A DNA stretch of 64,000 bases from Allobranchiibius huperziae. GTDB taxonomy: Bacteria; Actinomycetota; Actinomycetes; Actinomycetales; Dermatophilaceae. Numbering within the stretch: position 1 is the first letter of the stretch; every line of letters starts with the position of its first letter. The notes below the pieces were generated by a model that was not told the origin of the DNA, made no database searches, and saw nothing but the letters and a program-made list of their open reading frames with translations. The stretch is from contig NZ_JACCFW010000001.1 in the NCBI RefSeq assembly GCF_013410455.1, positions 2,744,929 to 2,808,928 on the forward strand. The letters run 5' to 3'. This document shows, piece by piece, positions 34,391 through 42,090 of this stretch. Made by a program: the position numbers and the translations under genes.

Positions 34391-35010
34391 GTCACGACCA
34401 ACAGGCCACCCCATCCCTAAGCCGAGACGCCATCGGGCGAAGGGCTCAGAGCCGTTGGGCCGTAAGGATGGTCGCCATTGCCATCGTGGTCCCGGTGGCA
34501 GTCCTGGTGCTGAACTCCACAATTCTGCGGGAGAACCACCCCACGAGTAGTGCTCATCAAGCTCATCACCGTTGGGTCAGCGTGGCTGTGCTCATCGTGG
34601 TAATCCTGTTCGTGTGCGGCTTCACCTTCCTGGTGATCCGCAGGGGTCGACGCACGCCGAGCAGCCTGTTCGCGCCTCCTCTGGTCGCGGGGCTGCCGCG
34701 CCGTCAACGCCGGTCGGCGATGCGCAACATCCGGCGTGGCACACCCAGCTCAGACCCCACCCAAGCCCAGGTCGAACGAGAAGTCGCCCAGACCACCGTG
34801 CGCTCTAGGCGACGCACACTGGTGATCTTCGGAATCTTCCTCGTCCTCGAGCTGGTGGAGGCAGTCACCCGGCGCACCACCCCAGCACGCATCTTCTTTG
34901 CCGCCGCAGCAGTGCTGTTCGCCTTCTTCCTCGTCATGACGTTGCTGCAGCTACGTGGCGCGCGCACCTACCTCGCGAACACCCCCGAACCACCCGCACC
35001 ACAAGGTTGA
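34387..35010 (+). CDS. Four-TM membrane protein, unknown
   Basis: A 207-aa protein with two helices in the N-terminal half ('MVAIAIVVPVAVLVL', 'VAVLIVVILFVCGFTFLVI'), a basic cytosolic loop (~85-145, 'RRGRRTPSS...RRQRRSAMRNIRRG') and two more helices ('TLVIFGIFLVLELVEAV', 'IFFAAAAVLFAFFLVMTLLQL'). It begins inside the stop of the preceding frame (ATGA), making a three-gene coupled operon from 33735. No family recognised. Confidence 0.65.
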   Translation: MSHDQQATPSLSRDAIGRRAQSRWAVRMVAIAIVVPVAVLVLNSTILRENHPTSSAHQAHHRWVSVAVLIVVILFVCGFTFLVIRRGRRTPSSLFAPPLVAGLPRRQRRSAMRNIRRGTPSSDPTQAQVEREVAQTTVRSRRRTLVIFGIFLVLELVEAVTRRTTPARIFFAAAAVLFAFFLVMTLLQLRGARTYLANTPEPPAPQG

Positions 35011-35021
35011 ACCTGTTCGAA

Positions 35022-35145
35022 TATCACCGTCATCGGACATGTCGAGCAGCGTCGGCACCGAGCACAGCTTTCGAGCAGCAGTCTTCGCGGGTCGACGCGT
35101 GCGATAGAACGCCCATACTGCTGCTCGAAAGGATCGTCACTTAGC
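35022..35145 (+). repeat. Interspersed repeat family B, copy 2
   Basis: Contains a perfect 15-bp inverted repeat: CTTTCGAGCAGCAGT (35068-35082) and its complement (35117-35131), with a 34-nt loop. Shared with the copy at 21779: ATCGGACATSTCGAGCA at the left, CAGTCTTCGCG in the loop, and a right end CACTTAGCAGAG. Confidence 0.75.
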
Positions 35146-35167
35146 AGAGCCGTGGGACCCTCGAAGC

Positions 35168-35338
35168 GTGAGCCGCTTCGCTATGAAATACCGCCGCCTC
35201 TGTCAGTTCTTAGGCATCACCTACAACGAGGACGGCACCTGGAGCGCAGGACACTTCAACGTTCCTCGCACCGCCGCCGGCAAACCACGGTTCGGCTTCA
35301 ACGAGCCGCCCGTAAATAGTGCGTGCGATGTCCGCTAG
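35168..35338 (+). CDS. Possible small protein, 56 aa
   Basis: GTG-started frame: VSRFAMKYRRLCQFLGITYNEDGTWSAGHF... The composition is balanced and soluble, and the GTG lies just past the family B repeat with no ribosome site; an internal ATG (sixth codon) is an alternative start. No family. Weak support only. Confidence 0.3.
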   Translation: MSRFAMKYRRLCQFLGITYNEDGTWSAGHFNVPRTAAGKPRFGFNEPPVNSACDVR

Positions 35339-35562
35339 GCGGTCTCACGGGATTGCGACAAGTCAGCGCTGGTCCGCTAAGCGGAGATCAGCACACCGCC
35401 TCGTGCAGCGCATTCCCCGCTCCCGGCAGAGAGGGCTGATCGGAACCTGTCTTCTCCCAGCATCCATGTATAACCTCAGCGCACCATGACACCCGACCGC
35501 CGCTAGAGCCACCGGCGGGCACGGGCTGGCCGCTGGCCGCATCAGCAACGATCGGACCCCTG

Positions 35563-35694
35563 ATGGCGCTTCACCAGTTTTACGTCGAAAGTATCTCCAT
35601 CCGACGAGGATCACCCGGTGGTTGGATCTTTACGGGCGTCCTAGCCGCGGTCTGCATACCCATCGCGATTTGGAAGAAAACTCGCCGCAAGTAG
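35563..35694 (+). CDS. Possible small single-TM protein, 43 aa
   Basis: MALHQFYVESISIRRGSPGG, then one helix 'WIFTGVLAAVCIPIAIW' and a KKTRRK tail (positive-inside). The topology is convincing for a small membrane protein but there is no clear ribosome site. The rest of 35339-35821 shows nothing except a short TCCGCT/AGCGGA palindrome near 35380. Confidence 0.35.
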   Translation: MALHQFYVESISIRRGSPGGWIFTGVLAAVCIPIAIWKKTRRK

Positions 35695-35821
35695 CCGCCG
35701 AAGTGAGGCTCGAGCAGCTGCTCGAGATAAATCCTTACGGAGCGCCACCGCAGCGTCGCCGCCGCCACACATGACGTTAGCGACCGTCCTCGTCGAGGAT
35801 GCCAAGGTCTAACCTGGCCCG

Positions 35822-36067
35822 ATGTCCACTGCTGATCGTGAGGGTGCCGACGGCCAGACAGTTGAAGACATGGCTCGCCGGCTGTTCCGGTTCGGATCGA
35901 CCACTGCGGCCACCCCGTTCTTTGGTCTGCTGCTGCTAGTCCCCAGTGTCCGAGCGGACGCTGTCCGCAAGTGGGAGTCCCTGCCCGAACACACCAAGGA
36001 GTGGTATCGCGCGGACGCCCGGCGGGCCCTGGCGCGGCAAGGACGAGGGACTGGCCGCCGTGAATGA
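35822..36067 (+). CDS. Hypothetical protein, 81 aa
   Basis: ATG frame: polar N-terminus 'STADREGADGQTVEDMARRLFRFGSTTAATPF', a hydrophobic stretch 'FGLLLLVPSV', then a charged helix 'VRKWESLPEHTKEWYRADARRALARQ'. Eight nt at its end overlap the start of the DUF2550-like gene, so the two are coupled. Family unknown. Confidence 0.55.
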   Translation: MSTADREGADGQTVEDMARRLFRFGSTTAATPFFGLLLLVPSVRADAVRKWESLPEHTKEWYRADARRALARQGRGTGRRE

Positions 36068-36458
36068 GATCCTGAAGGTGGCCATCACCGCACTGATCGG
36101 CAGTGCTCTGTCAGCACTTCTCGCACCGCTGCTACGGCGGATGCGCTGGACACGGCTAGAAGCAGCCCTTCGCTTCCCAGGTCAACGCTGGCAACACGGG
36201 CAGCTCACGGTGGGGCCGGGGGTGCTGAGATTCCAGCCCTACCGGGGGCAGTTTCGACTGCGACAGGGCAGCACCCACGACCTGCACGTCCTCAGCTTCT
36301 CTCGAGCGCCACATCGATCCCCGGGTCGACGCACGATCTGGTCGCTCAACCCCAGAACGCAGATCGTCGACCTCTCAACCACCAACGGACAACTCGAGCT
36401 TGCGGCCGTGCCCAGAACGCTGCGTCTGATCATGGACCAATTAGAGCCGCGCGGCTGA
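36060..36458 (+). CDS. DUF2550-like membrane-anchored protein
   Basis: A 132-aa protein. One N-terminal helix ('VAITALIGSALSALLAPLL') is followed by a beta-rich domain: 'RWQHGQLTVGPGVLRFQPYRGQ', 'IWSLNPRTQIVDLSTTNGQLELAAVP', 'LRLIMDQLEP'. This strand order is that of DUF2550 proteins, small actinobacterial PH-like membrane proteins of unknown role. GTG start inside the end of the preceding gene. It may belong with the other PH-like membrane proteins in this region. Confidence 0.65.
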   Translation: MNEILKVAITALIGSALSALLAPLLRRMRWTRLEAALRFPGQRWQHGQLTVGPGVLRFQPYRGQFRLRQGSTHDLHVLSFSRAPHRSPGRRTIWSLNPRTQIVDLSTTNGQLELAAVPRTLRLIMDQLEPRG

Positions 36459-36932
36459 TCTGTCAACGCCAGCGGGGACCTGATCGACAACCCCCATCGA
36501 AGTATGCAGCGGGTTCCGTTCGCGGTGGAGGCTGCGGACACATCTGTCCGGAAACCAGGATTAGGACCCTAGACGGACACATGTCACCCCTTCTCGCGCT
36601 GTCGTTCTGGTGTACCCCAGAACGACAGTTGCGGCAGGGCAATTCAGGAGTGGCCGTAGGCCACGCGGCGGGCGAGCTGGGGTGAGAGAACATCCCTGCA
36701 TGGAGAACAGGGGGAGGGAGTGGTTGGCCGCGGCTTTAGCCGGGATGTTCACCACGGGTTCTTCTGGGTGTTGAGTTTTCTGTCGCAGGACCTGAGGCAT
36801 CCTCCCCACCTCGGGGTTGCCGACATCGTCGTTGACCATGCTGTTGGGCTCGCGGTAGGGGTTGATACTGGCTTGCTTTTCCAGGTCGCGCTCGGGGGGT
36901 CGGACAGGTGGGCGGGGATACCTTGGCTTTGA
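36459..36932. other. Gene-poor stretch with a strong hairpin
   Basis: About 470 nt without a clear gene. It contains TGTCCG...CGGACA half-sites at 36544-36578 and the 12-bp-arm hairpin at 36599. A plus-strand frame ending at 36932 is discussed with the next feature. Confidence 0.5.
36599..36628. terminator. Perfect hairpin, terminator or operator
   Basis: CTGTCGTTCTGG (36599-36610), 6-nt loop, CCAGAACGACAG (36617-36628): a perfect 12-bp inverted repeat, 140 nt after the DUF2550-like gene. No U-tract on either side, so an operator is also possible. Confidence 0.5.
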
Positions 36933-37142
36933 CGGTGGCCCTTCTTCTTCGCGTTTTGGTGCGCCGCGGTCACCTTTATCTTGCTGCAGGCGGAGAATCG
37001 GCCTACGTGGTTCGTTGTAGAGGCCCTGGTCTTGGCCTGCGCCAGCTTGACGGTCGGCGCATGGGGCTTCCGCGCCCAGGAGATGCGGGACGCTGCTGGC
37101 TCTCAGCTAGTGGGTTCGCACGACCCGGCGGGGCTGCACTGA
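36933..37142 (+). pseudogene. Two-TM membrane protein frame without a proper start
   Basis: The frame between a TGA at 36930 and the stop at 37142 reads as a convincing membrane protein: 'WPFFFAFWCAAVTFILLQ' and 'WFVVEALVLACASLTVGAW' helices, then a soluble tail 'FRAQEMRDAAGSQLVG'. It has no ATG or GTG near its beginning, only an internal TTG. If the TGA at 36930 were TGG, it would join an upstream frame ending 'SDRWAGIPWL'. Likely a nonsense-mutated or truncated gene; size and layout match the intact two-TM gene at 38802. Confidence 0.45.
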
Positions 37143-37200
37143 TGCTCGGACAGGCAGAGGAGTGCCCGCCGTCCGCTGGTTCGAAGACGAGGGGTGAGAA

Positions 37201-37728
37201 GTGGCTGAGCTGATCGTGCACCGGGCCAGCAAATTGGGGATCTTGCGTTCCTACGCGGTCTTGATCGATGGGCAGCGGCGCGGTCGTATCCGGTGGCGCG
37301 CCACTGAGCGGTTCGTGGTGCCCGATGGACCAGTGACCGTGCAGGCTCGGATCGACTGGGCGGGATCGCCCGTCTGGCACGGTCACGCCGGGTCGGAGCC
37401 AACGCGGGTGACGATCAGCACCGGCGACCCCGTCCTGGGGATGGTGTCCCGAGATCGCATGCTCGTTCTGCACGAAGACGGGCACCCACTTACTGCCGAG
37501 CAGCAACACCTCATGGAGCAGGGCAACTCTGCGGTGCGGTGGTTCAACGGCCTCATGCTGGTCTCGGCTCTCTTCCTTGTGGCCCTCTTCACCTCGCTGA
37601 CCACCCACCACCCGGCCTTGGTAGGAGTGGCTGCGCTGCTGTACATCGCGGCCGTCGGTGTCGGGCTCGGGGTGTTCATTCGCTCCAGGTTGGCCGCCTC
37701 CAGCGACCAGTCCGCTGCACCCTCATGA
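37201..37728 (+). CDS. Beta-domain plus two-TM membrane protein (paralogue of 38630)
   Basis: A 175-aa protein. Residues ~1-65 form a beta domain with 'YAVLIDGQRRGRIRWRATERFVVPDGPVTVQARIDWAGS'; similar 'IDG...V.PG.....W' domains occur in many uncharacterised actinobacterial and firmicute proteins. Two helices follow ('GLMLVSALFLVALFTSL', 'VGVAALLYIAAVGVGLGVFI'). GTG start with GAGAAGTG context and no strong ribosome site. Its stop overlaps the next ATG. No function can be given. Confidence 0.65.
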   Translation: MAELIVHRASKLGILRSYAVLIDGQRRGRIRWRATERFVVPDGPVTVQARIDWAGSPVWHGHAGSEPTRVTISTGDPVLGMVSRDRMLVLHEDGHPLTAEQQHLMEQGNSAVRWFNGLMLVSALFLVALFTSLTTHHPALVGVAALLYIAAVGVGLGVFIRSRLAASSDQSAAPS

Positions 37729-38102
37729 GCCGGCACGCGGAGGGTCACGGCCAGATCCGGTATGACTCGCTAGCGCGCCGGCCATGGTGGTTCAAGTGCT
37801 CCAGCGCGGCGGTCGGGTTGTACTTGGCCTACCTGGTCATCACCCGTATCGAGCACGGTGCGCCGTGGTGGGGCACCGCCGGGGTAATTGCGATGTGCGC
37901 GTTGATCGCGATGCCGTACACCGGCATCGTGAGGGCAGTAGTCGATGAACGTGGCGTGCGGCCCCCCGTGCGACGTCGCATCCCGTGGTCCCAGATCGAA
38001 TCGGTCCAGGAGCCTGGCAGGTACGGCAACGGTGTCGTCCTGCGGATGGTCGATGGCCGCTATGGCGAGTCGGACTGCGGACCGGCCGACCGCTTACCGT
38101 GA
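37725..38102 (+). CDS. PH-like domain membrane protein (paralogue of 39056)
   Basis: A 125-aa protein. N-terminal 'GQIRYDSLARRPWWFK', two helices ('SAAVGLYLAYLVI', 'WGTAGVIAMCALIAMPY'), then a PH-like start 'AVVDERGVRPPVRRRIPWSQIESVQ' and 'GVVLRMVDGRY'. In bacterial PH-domain proteins 'v...Gi......IPWs.I..v' is the core strand pattern. Starts in the stop of the preceding gene (ATGA), so the two are coupled. The C-terminus is short, so the PH fold is only partial. Confidence 0.65.
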   Translation: MSRHAEGHGQIRYDSLARRPWWFKCSSAAVGLYLAYLVITRIEHGAPWWGTAGVIAMCALIAMPYTGIVRAVVDERGVRPPVRRRIPWSQIESVQEPGRYGNGVVLRMVDGRYGESDCGPADRLP

Positions 38103-38630
38103 TGGAGTGTGCGGGATTGTCGTGAGTCGACGCCCTTTCCGACGCGAGCTCGCCACCCATATGCATCCAGCAGCGCCCAGCACTGGCAACATCGCCACCA
38201 CAGCAAGTCCAGCCGCCAGACCCACGACGTCGCTTACGGCCAGGACGGCCGCTTGGACTACGAGCAACGCCATGAATAGCGCCGCGATTCGTCGCCAGGT
38301 GGGGAGCCTCTCAGCGCTATGCGTGTTCACCAGTTCTGACTGCCCCACGCTGAGCGCGTCAACCGGCGCCCGACCCGCGCCGACGTCTGTGATGTCCCGG
38401 TGCCAGTACTCCAGCACCATTGAGGTTTTCGCATCAGCACTACCCACCCATAGTCCGCACCGGTACCAGCTGAACACGATCAGAGCCCGCACGTCCCCTC
38501 CAGGTACCTCGACGGTCGTCGTATGCCCCCCGCGAAGACGGTGCCGGTCTCCGTTGACGTAAAACGAACCGAACGACAGCGGCGGACTCGCGCCCTTCAC
38601 AATCGCGGTGCGCACGATCACCTGAGGCAT
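38094..38630 (-). CDS. Beta-domain plus two-TM membrane protein (paralogue of 37201)
   Basis: A 178-aa protein with the same build as the one at 37201: N-terminal beta domain ('FGSFYVNGDRHRLRGGHTTTVEVPGGDVRALIVFSWYRCGLW'), a polar linker, two helices ('IAALFMALLVVQAAVLAVSDVVGLAAGLAVVAMLPVLG') and a basic tail. ATG 38630 is chosen over the ORF start at 38699 because it begins at the conserved domain. It is convergent with, and overlaps by 9 nt, the PH-like gene. Confidence 0.65.
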   Translation of the reverse strand: MPQVIVRTAIVKGASPPLSFGSFYVNGDRHRLRGGHTTTVEVPGGDVRALIVFSWYRCGLWVGSADAKTSMVLEYWHRDITDVGAGRAPVDALSVGQSELVNTHSAERLPTWRRIAALFMALLVVQAAVLAVSDVVGLAAGLAVVAMLPVLGAAGCIWVASSRRKGRRLTTIPHTPSR

Positions 38631-38801
38631 GCGCGCATCGTGGCAGATACACCCCGCGCCCGCCTTTCTCTCAGCACTACGGCGCCAACGGCAGCACATC
38701 CCGGTCGCTGTGGTGCGAACTTCACCATTGAGGCAATCTCTCCCTCAGAACGACACTGCAGGTTGCCACTGAGCACGATCAGTGGGCGCCATACTCAGGG
38801 C

Positions 38802-39038
38802 GTGGCCCCCGACTCTCCACTGACATCGCTGGAGAGCTGGTTTTTCCACCATCATCGCCAAGTGCGACTGGGATGCGCGGCCTTCATCGTCGTAGCGGTG
38901 GTGTGGGCCCTGTATCTCCTCGCGAACGGCCTCGTTGGCGACGCCGTGGTGGCGGTCGCATCCTGCGGTGGACCCGTTGCGCTGCTCGCTGGCACCAGGG
39001 CGATCGAACAACGAGTTACCCAGCGCGACGTGGTGTAG
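38802..39038 (+). CDS. Small two-TM membrane protein, 78 aa
   Basis: GTG-started: 'APDSPLTSLESWFFHHHRQ' then helices 'LGCAAFIVVAVVWALYLLA' and 'AVVAVASCGGPVALLAG' and a charged tail. The hexamer TACTCA is about 4 nt upstream of the GTG region (ATACTCAGGGCGTG), suggesting a leaderless transcript. It precedes the PH-like gene by 17 nt. Same layout as the damaged frame at 36933. Confidence 0.55.
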   Translation: MAPDSPLTSLESWFFHHHRQVRLGCAAFIVVAVVWALYLLANGLVGDAVVAVASCGGPVALLAGTRAIEQRVTQRDVV

Positions 39039-39055
39039 CACGTGAGGCCAACGTC

Positions 39056-39463
39056 ATGAGCCAGCCAACAGACACACGCGGCGAGATCCGGTACGACCTG
39101 CGGGCACGCCGCCCACGGCTCGCGAAGTGGATCGCGGGATTGGTGGTCGTAGTACTGGCCTGGACAGTCGTGCGGGACGCCGCTCGGGGGGCATCGCCTA
39201 TGCACTACGTCATCCCAGCCTTCTTCGCCGTGCTGTTCTGCATCAGCTCGACCCGGACCCTCAACACCGTCGTGGTCAACAGACAAGGCATCCGCCGCCC
39301 GACCCGGCGATTCATCCCTTGGTCACAAGTGGAAGCCGTCCACCAAAGCAAGTACTCCGACCTAGTCTCACTGCACCTGGTTGGAGGCCGCGATTGCAGC
39401 ACCGGGCTACCCGCCGAATACGCGGAGCGAGTGGTTCAGATCGGCAACGTGCCACTGTCCTAA
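39056..39463 (+). CDS. PH-like domain membrane protein (paralogue of 37725)
   Basis: A 135-aa protein clearly related to the one at 37725: 'RGEIRYDLRARRPRLAK' near the start, two helices ('WIAGLVVVVLAWTVV', 'MHYVIPAFFAVLFCI'), then 'TVVVNRQGIRRPTRRFIPWSQVEAVHQSKYSDLVSLHLVGGR'. The pairs GxIRYDxxARRP and IPWSQ(I/V)E are shared. AACGTC before the ATG gives no ribosome site; coupling to the gene 17 nt upstream is likely. Confidence 0.65.
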   Translation: MSQPTDTRGEIRYDLRARRPRLAKWIAGLVVVVLAWTVVRDAARGASPMHYVIPAFFAVLFCISSTRTLNTVVVNRQGIRRPTRRFIPWSQVEAVHQSKYSDLVSLHLVGGRDCSTGLPAEYAERVVQIGNVPLS

Positions 39464-39502
39464 CGCAGCAATCTAAGACACTCTAGTAACGGGTACCTCA
39501 GG

Positions 39503-39787
39503 CTAGGACAAATCAAAGCTAGGCGACCCCTGCTGCCGTTCGGTCCCGGTGTCGAAAAAGTGATCTAGGTAGTCCTCGGTGTCCAGCCCGCTGGACCGCA
39601 TCAGGGAGAAGACCCCAGCTCCAGGCTCCATTTCATCCGAGAGCTGGTTCGCCTGGGCAAGCCCGGTGTACTCACCGTCAAGGTCGGCGGCGTACTCAAG
39701 CGCTTCGGCTTTGGCCAGTTCGATCGCTGCATCCATGTCCGTGGCCCGCCACAACGTGATGCGCTCTTCGTACACCTGATCAGCCAC
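39503..39787 (-). CDS. DUF4288 domain protein
   Basis: A 94-aa protein that fits DUF4288: 'VYEERITLWRATDMDAAIELAKAEALEYAADLDGEYTGLAQANQL' and 'VFSLMRSSGLDTEDYLDHFFDTG'. DUF4288 proteins are small soluble beta-alpha proteins, often near secretion or toxin loci; the function is unknown. Eight nt overlap with the small frame upstream. Confidence 0.75.
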   Translation of the reverse strand: MADQVYEERITLWRATDMDAAIELAKAEALEYAADLDGEYTGLAQANQLSDEMEPGAGVFSLMRSSGLDTEDYLDHFFDTGTERQQGSPSFDLS

Positions 39788-39998
39788 CGCATAGCAGTGC
39801 CGGCGCGGTAGACGTCCCTCTGAGGTCGAGACATTCGGCTAGATCTGTCCTGAAACCCGCGATGAGCGGCAGGGAGTCGATCCACTCGCACCTACGCATG
39901 GGAGAGGCAACAGCTAGGGGGACGGCCGTCGGGATGCCCTTGCCCACGCCCCGTGCGCCGCGCGGGTCCGTTCCCCATCGGAAACCTGGCCTGCTCAT
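39780..39998 (-). CDS. Possible small protein, 72 aa
   Basis: ATG frame 'MSRPGFRWGTDPRGARGVGKG...CEWIDSLPLIAGFRTDLAECLDLRG' that overlaps the start of the DUF4288 gene by 8 nt in the same direction. The tight overlap suggests an operon, but the composition is not distinctive and no homologue comes to mind. Low confidence. Confidence 0.3.
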   Translation of the reverse strand: MSRPGFRWGTDPRGARGVGKGIPTAVPLAVASPMRRCEWIDSLPLIAGFRTDLAECLDLRGTSTAPALLCGG

Positions 39999-40304
39999 CG
40001 CGTGACCTCCGGACCCACGTCACAACATTCCTCTGAGACGCCGCAGGCTGAACACTCGACAGCTATCACCGAACCTCCCATCCGGGCCGAGCCATTCCCG
40101 CTCTCTCTGCCGCCTCCAGATGGCGATCGTTGGCCGTCATTGGTCCCGAAAATCTGTCGAAACGCACACCCGCTCTGCGTTCTCAACACCTCCCACCCAA
40201 GCGGCACGCATGCTACGAAGGTTCGTAGATGGGCCGCCCGTGATCGGGCGGGCCATGCGGCATTTCTAGGGGTCCGTCGGTTGCTGACGGACGTCGTTGA
40301 GGCG

Positions 40305-40730
40305 GTGATCCGGGTGCACGGTGGCGTGAAGTTCGACCGCGGCGCGGCGAGTGCGGCCCGCGCGTATGTCGAGCGCGATCGCTCCCGCGCAGACGACTAC
40401 TACCTCGGTGAAGGCAGCGGCGTCGCCACCCGACTCATGGCCGGCCCCGACGGACCGGTGAGAAACGCGGGCGCGATGACCGGCGAGACGTACGAGGCGT
40501 GGGTGGCCGGGACCGACATCTCCACTGGATGCAGGAAGGGTGTCGTCCGCAATGACGCGAACGCGCTGCGGTTCGTCGAGGTGGTGGTCAAAGGGCCGAA
40601 GACCTGGTCGCTCGCGGCGCCACTGCATCCCGAGATCTCCGATGCGCTCGACGCAGCCCAGGACAAGGCGGCGGCGCTTGGCGGCCCCGCCTGGCCCGGA
40701 GCGGCGTCGGTGGCCAGTCCCGGAGAGTGA
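40305..40730 (+). pseudogene. Truncated MobF/TrwC-type conjugative relaxase
   Basis: N-terminal ~125 residues of an actinobacterial TrwC-like relaxase: 'VIRVHGGVKFDRGAASAARAYVERDRSRADDYYLGEG', 'GETYEAWVAGTDISTG', 'NALRFVEVVVKGPKTWSLAAPLHPEISDALDAAQDKAA'. Full proteins exceed 1,000 residues with the HxHxH nickase triad after this point; here the homology stops at DAAQDKAA and a short unrelated tail ends at TGA. The triad and helicase are missing, so the protein is dead. It marks a former integrative or conjugative element next to ychF. Confidence 0.8.
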
Positions 40731-40805
40731 CCAGACGGGCGTGCCCGAACGCCTCCTGGCAAGGCCGTCCGGGGGTCGCTCCGGCCGCGGTCAGCGCACC
40801 GATGC

Positions 40806-40838
40806 AGGCCCCACCGCGGGCACCCCACGGCGGGGCCT
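40806..40838. terminator. GC-rich hairpin near the island edge
   Basis: AGGCCCCACCG and CGGCGGGGCCT pair at 10 of 11 positions around an 11-nt loop. It lies between the relaxase remnant and ychF, which converge here. A GCGGACTA...GCGGACTA direct repeat follows at about 40887-40905 and could be an old attachment-site trace. Confidence 0.5.
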
Positions 40839-40945
40839 GGCGGCACTTCGGACGGCCCGTTCGAGGCCACCGTTCTGAAATTCTTGCGGACTAGGTGCGG
40901 ACTAAACGACCCCCACAAGCCTCTGACCTGCGCAAACGCGCCGAT

Positions 40946-42025
40946 TCAGACGTTGAAGCGGAACTCCACCACGTCGCCGTCGGCCATGACGTAGTCCTTA
41001 CCCTCCATGCGGGCCTTGCCGTGTAAACGCGCTTCGGCGACGGAGCCCAGCTCGACCAGGTCCTCGTACGAGATGACCTCGGCCTTGATGAAGCCCTTCT
41101 GGAAGTCGGTGTGGATGACGCCGGCGGCCTGCGGGGCCGTCGCACCGACCGGCACGGTCCAGGCGCGCGTCTCCTTGGGCCCGGCCGTCAGGTAGGTCTG
41201 CAACCCGAGGGTGTGGAAACCCTTGTGCGCCAACTGATCCAGCCCCGACTCGGTCACGCCGACCGACTCCAGCAGCTCGGTGGCGTCGTCCTCGTCGAGC
41301 TCGGCGAGGTCCATCTCGAGCTTGGCGTTGAGGAAGATCGCCTCGGCCGGCTCGACCAGCGCCTGCAGGGACGCCTGCAGGTCGGTGTCGGTCAGCTGCG
41401 CCTCGTCGACGTTGAAGACGTAGAGGAAGGGCTTGGCGGTCAGGAGACCCAGCTCGCGGATCGGGGTGAAATCGAACGAATCCCGCTGGGAGAAGAGCGT
41501 GTTGCCCGCATCCAGGACGTCCTTGGCGGCGAGCGCGGCGTCCAGCACCGTCTTGTCCGTCTTCTTGCCCTTGACCTCCTTGTCGAGCCGCGGCAGCGCG
41601 CGCTCGACGGTCTCCAGGTCTGCCAGGATCAGCTCGGTCTCAATGATCTCCTTGTCACGCACCGGGGAGATCGACCCGTCGACGTGCACCACGTCGTCGT
41701 CGTCGAAGGCACGGATGACCTGGCAGATGGCGTCGGCCTCGCGGATGTTGGCCAGGAACTTGTTGCCCAGGCCCTCCCCCTCCGAGGCGCCTTTGACGAT
41801 GCCGGCGATGTCGACGAAGGACACGGTGGCCGGAACGATCTGCTTGCTGTCGAAGATCTTGCCCAGCACCTCGAGGCGCCCATCGGGCAGCGGGACCACC
41901 CCGACGTTGGGCTCGATGGTCGCGAACGGGTAGTTCGCGGCCAGGACGTTGTTCTTGGTCAGCGCGTTGAACATCGTGGACTTGCCGACGTTGGGCAGTC
42001 CGACGATTCCGATGGTGAGGGCCAC
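40946..42025 (-). CDS. ychF: Ribosome-binding ATPase YchF (OLA1 family)
   Basis: A 359-aa Obg-like ATPase. G1 '[14 protein letters not shown]', switch '[20 protein letters not shown]', altered G4 '[10 protein letters not shown]' (the Asn-x-x-Glu form that gives ATP preference), and the C-terminal TGS-type domain with '[20 protein letters not shown]...[21 protein letters not shown]'. YchF binds the ribosome and negatively affects oxidative-stress resistance. Length is normal. It marks the start of the conserved chromosomal backbone. Confidence 0.97.
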   Translation of the reverse strand: MALTIGIVGLPNVGKSTMFNALTKNNVLAANYPFATIEPNVGVVPLPDGRLEVLGKIFDSKQIVPATVSFVDIAGIVKGASEGEGLGNKFLANIREADAICQVIRAFDDDDVVHVDGSISPVRDKEIIETELILADLETVERALPRLDKEVKGKKTDKTVLDAALAAKDVLDAGNTLFSQRDSFDFTPIRELGLLTAKPFLYVFNVDEAQLTDTDLQASLQALVEPAEAIFLNAKLEMDLAELDEDDATELLESVGVTESGLDQLAHKGFHTLGLQTYLTAGPKETRAWTVPVGATAPQAAGVIHTDFQKGFIKAEVISYEDLVELGSVAEARLHGKARMEGKDYVMADGDVVEFRFNV

Positions 42026-42058
42026 GGGGACAAGAGGTTACGCGGTCGCGGCGAGGGC

Positions 42059-42083
42059 ATCCACCACGTCGCGCGCTCCGAAT
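42059..42083 (+). promoter_or_regulatory. SigK-type promoter of the Mo-oxidoreductase
   Basis: ATCC (42059-42062), 15 nt, CCGAAT (42078-42083), ending 7 nt before the ATG. The known mycobacterial SigK consensus is CCATCC with CCGAAT at similar spacing. The same pair with identical spacing precedes the fasciclin gene, so the cluster's own sigma factor most likely reads it. Confidence 0.7.
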
Positions 42084-42090
42084 AGGACTC

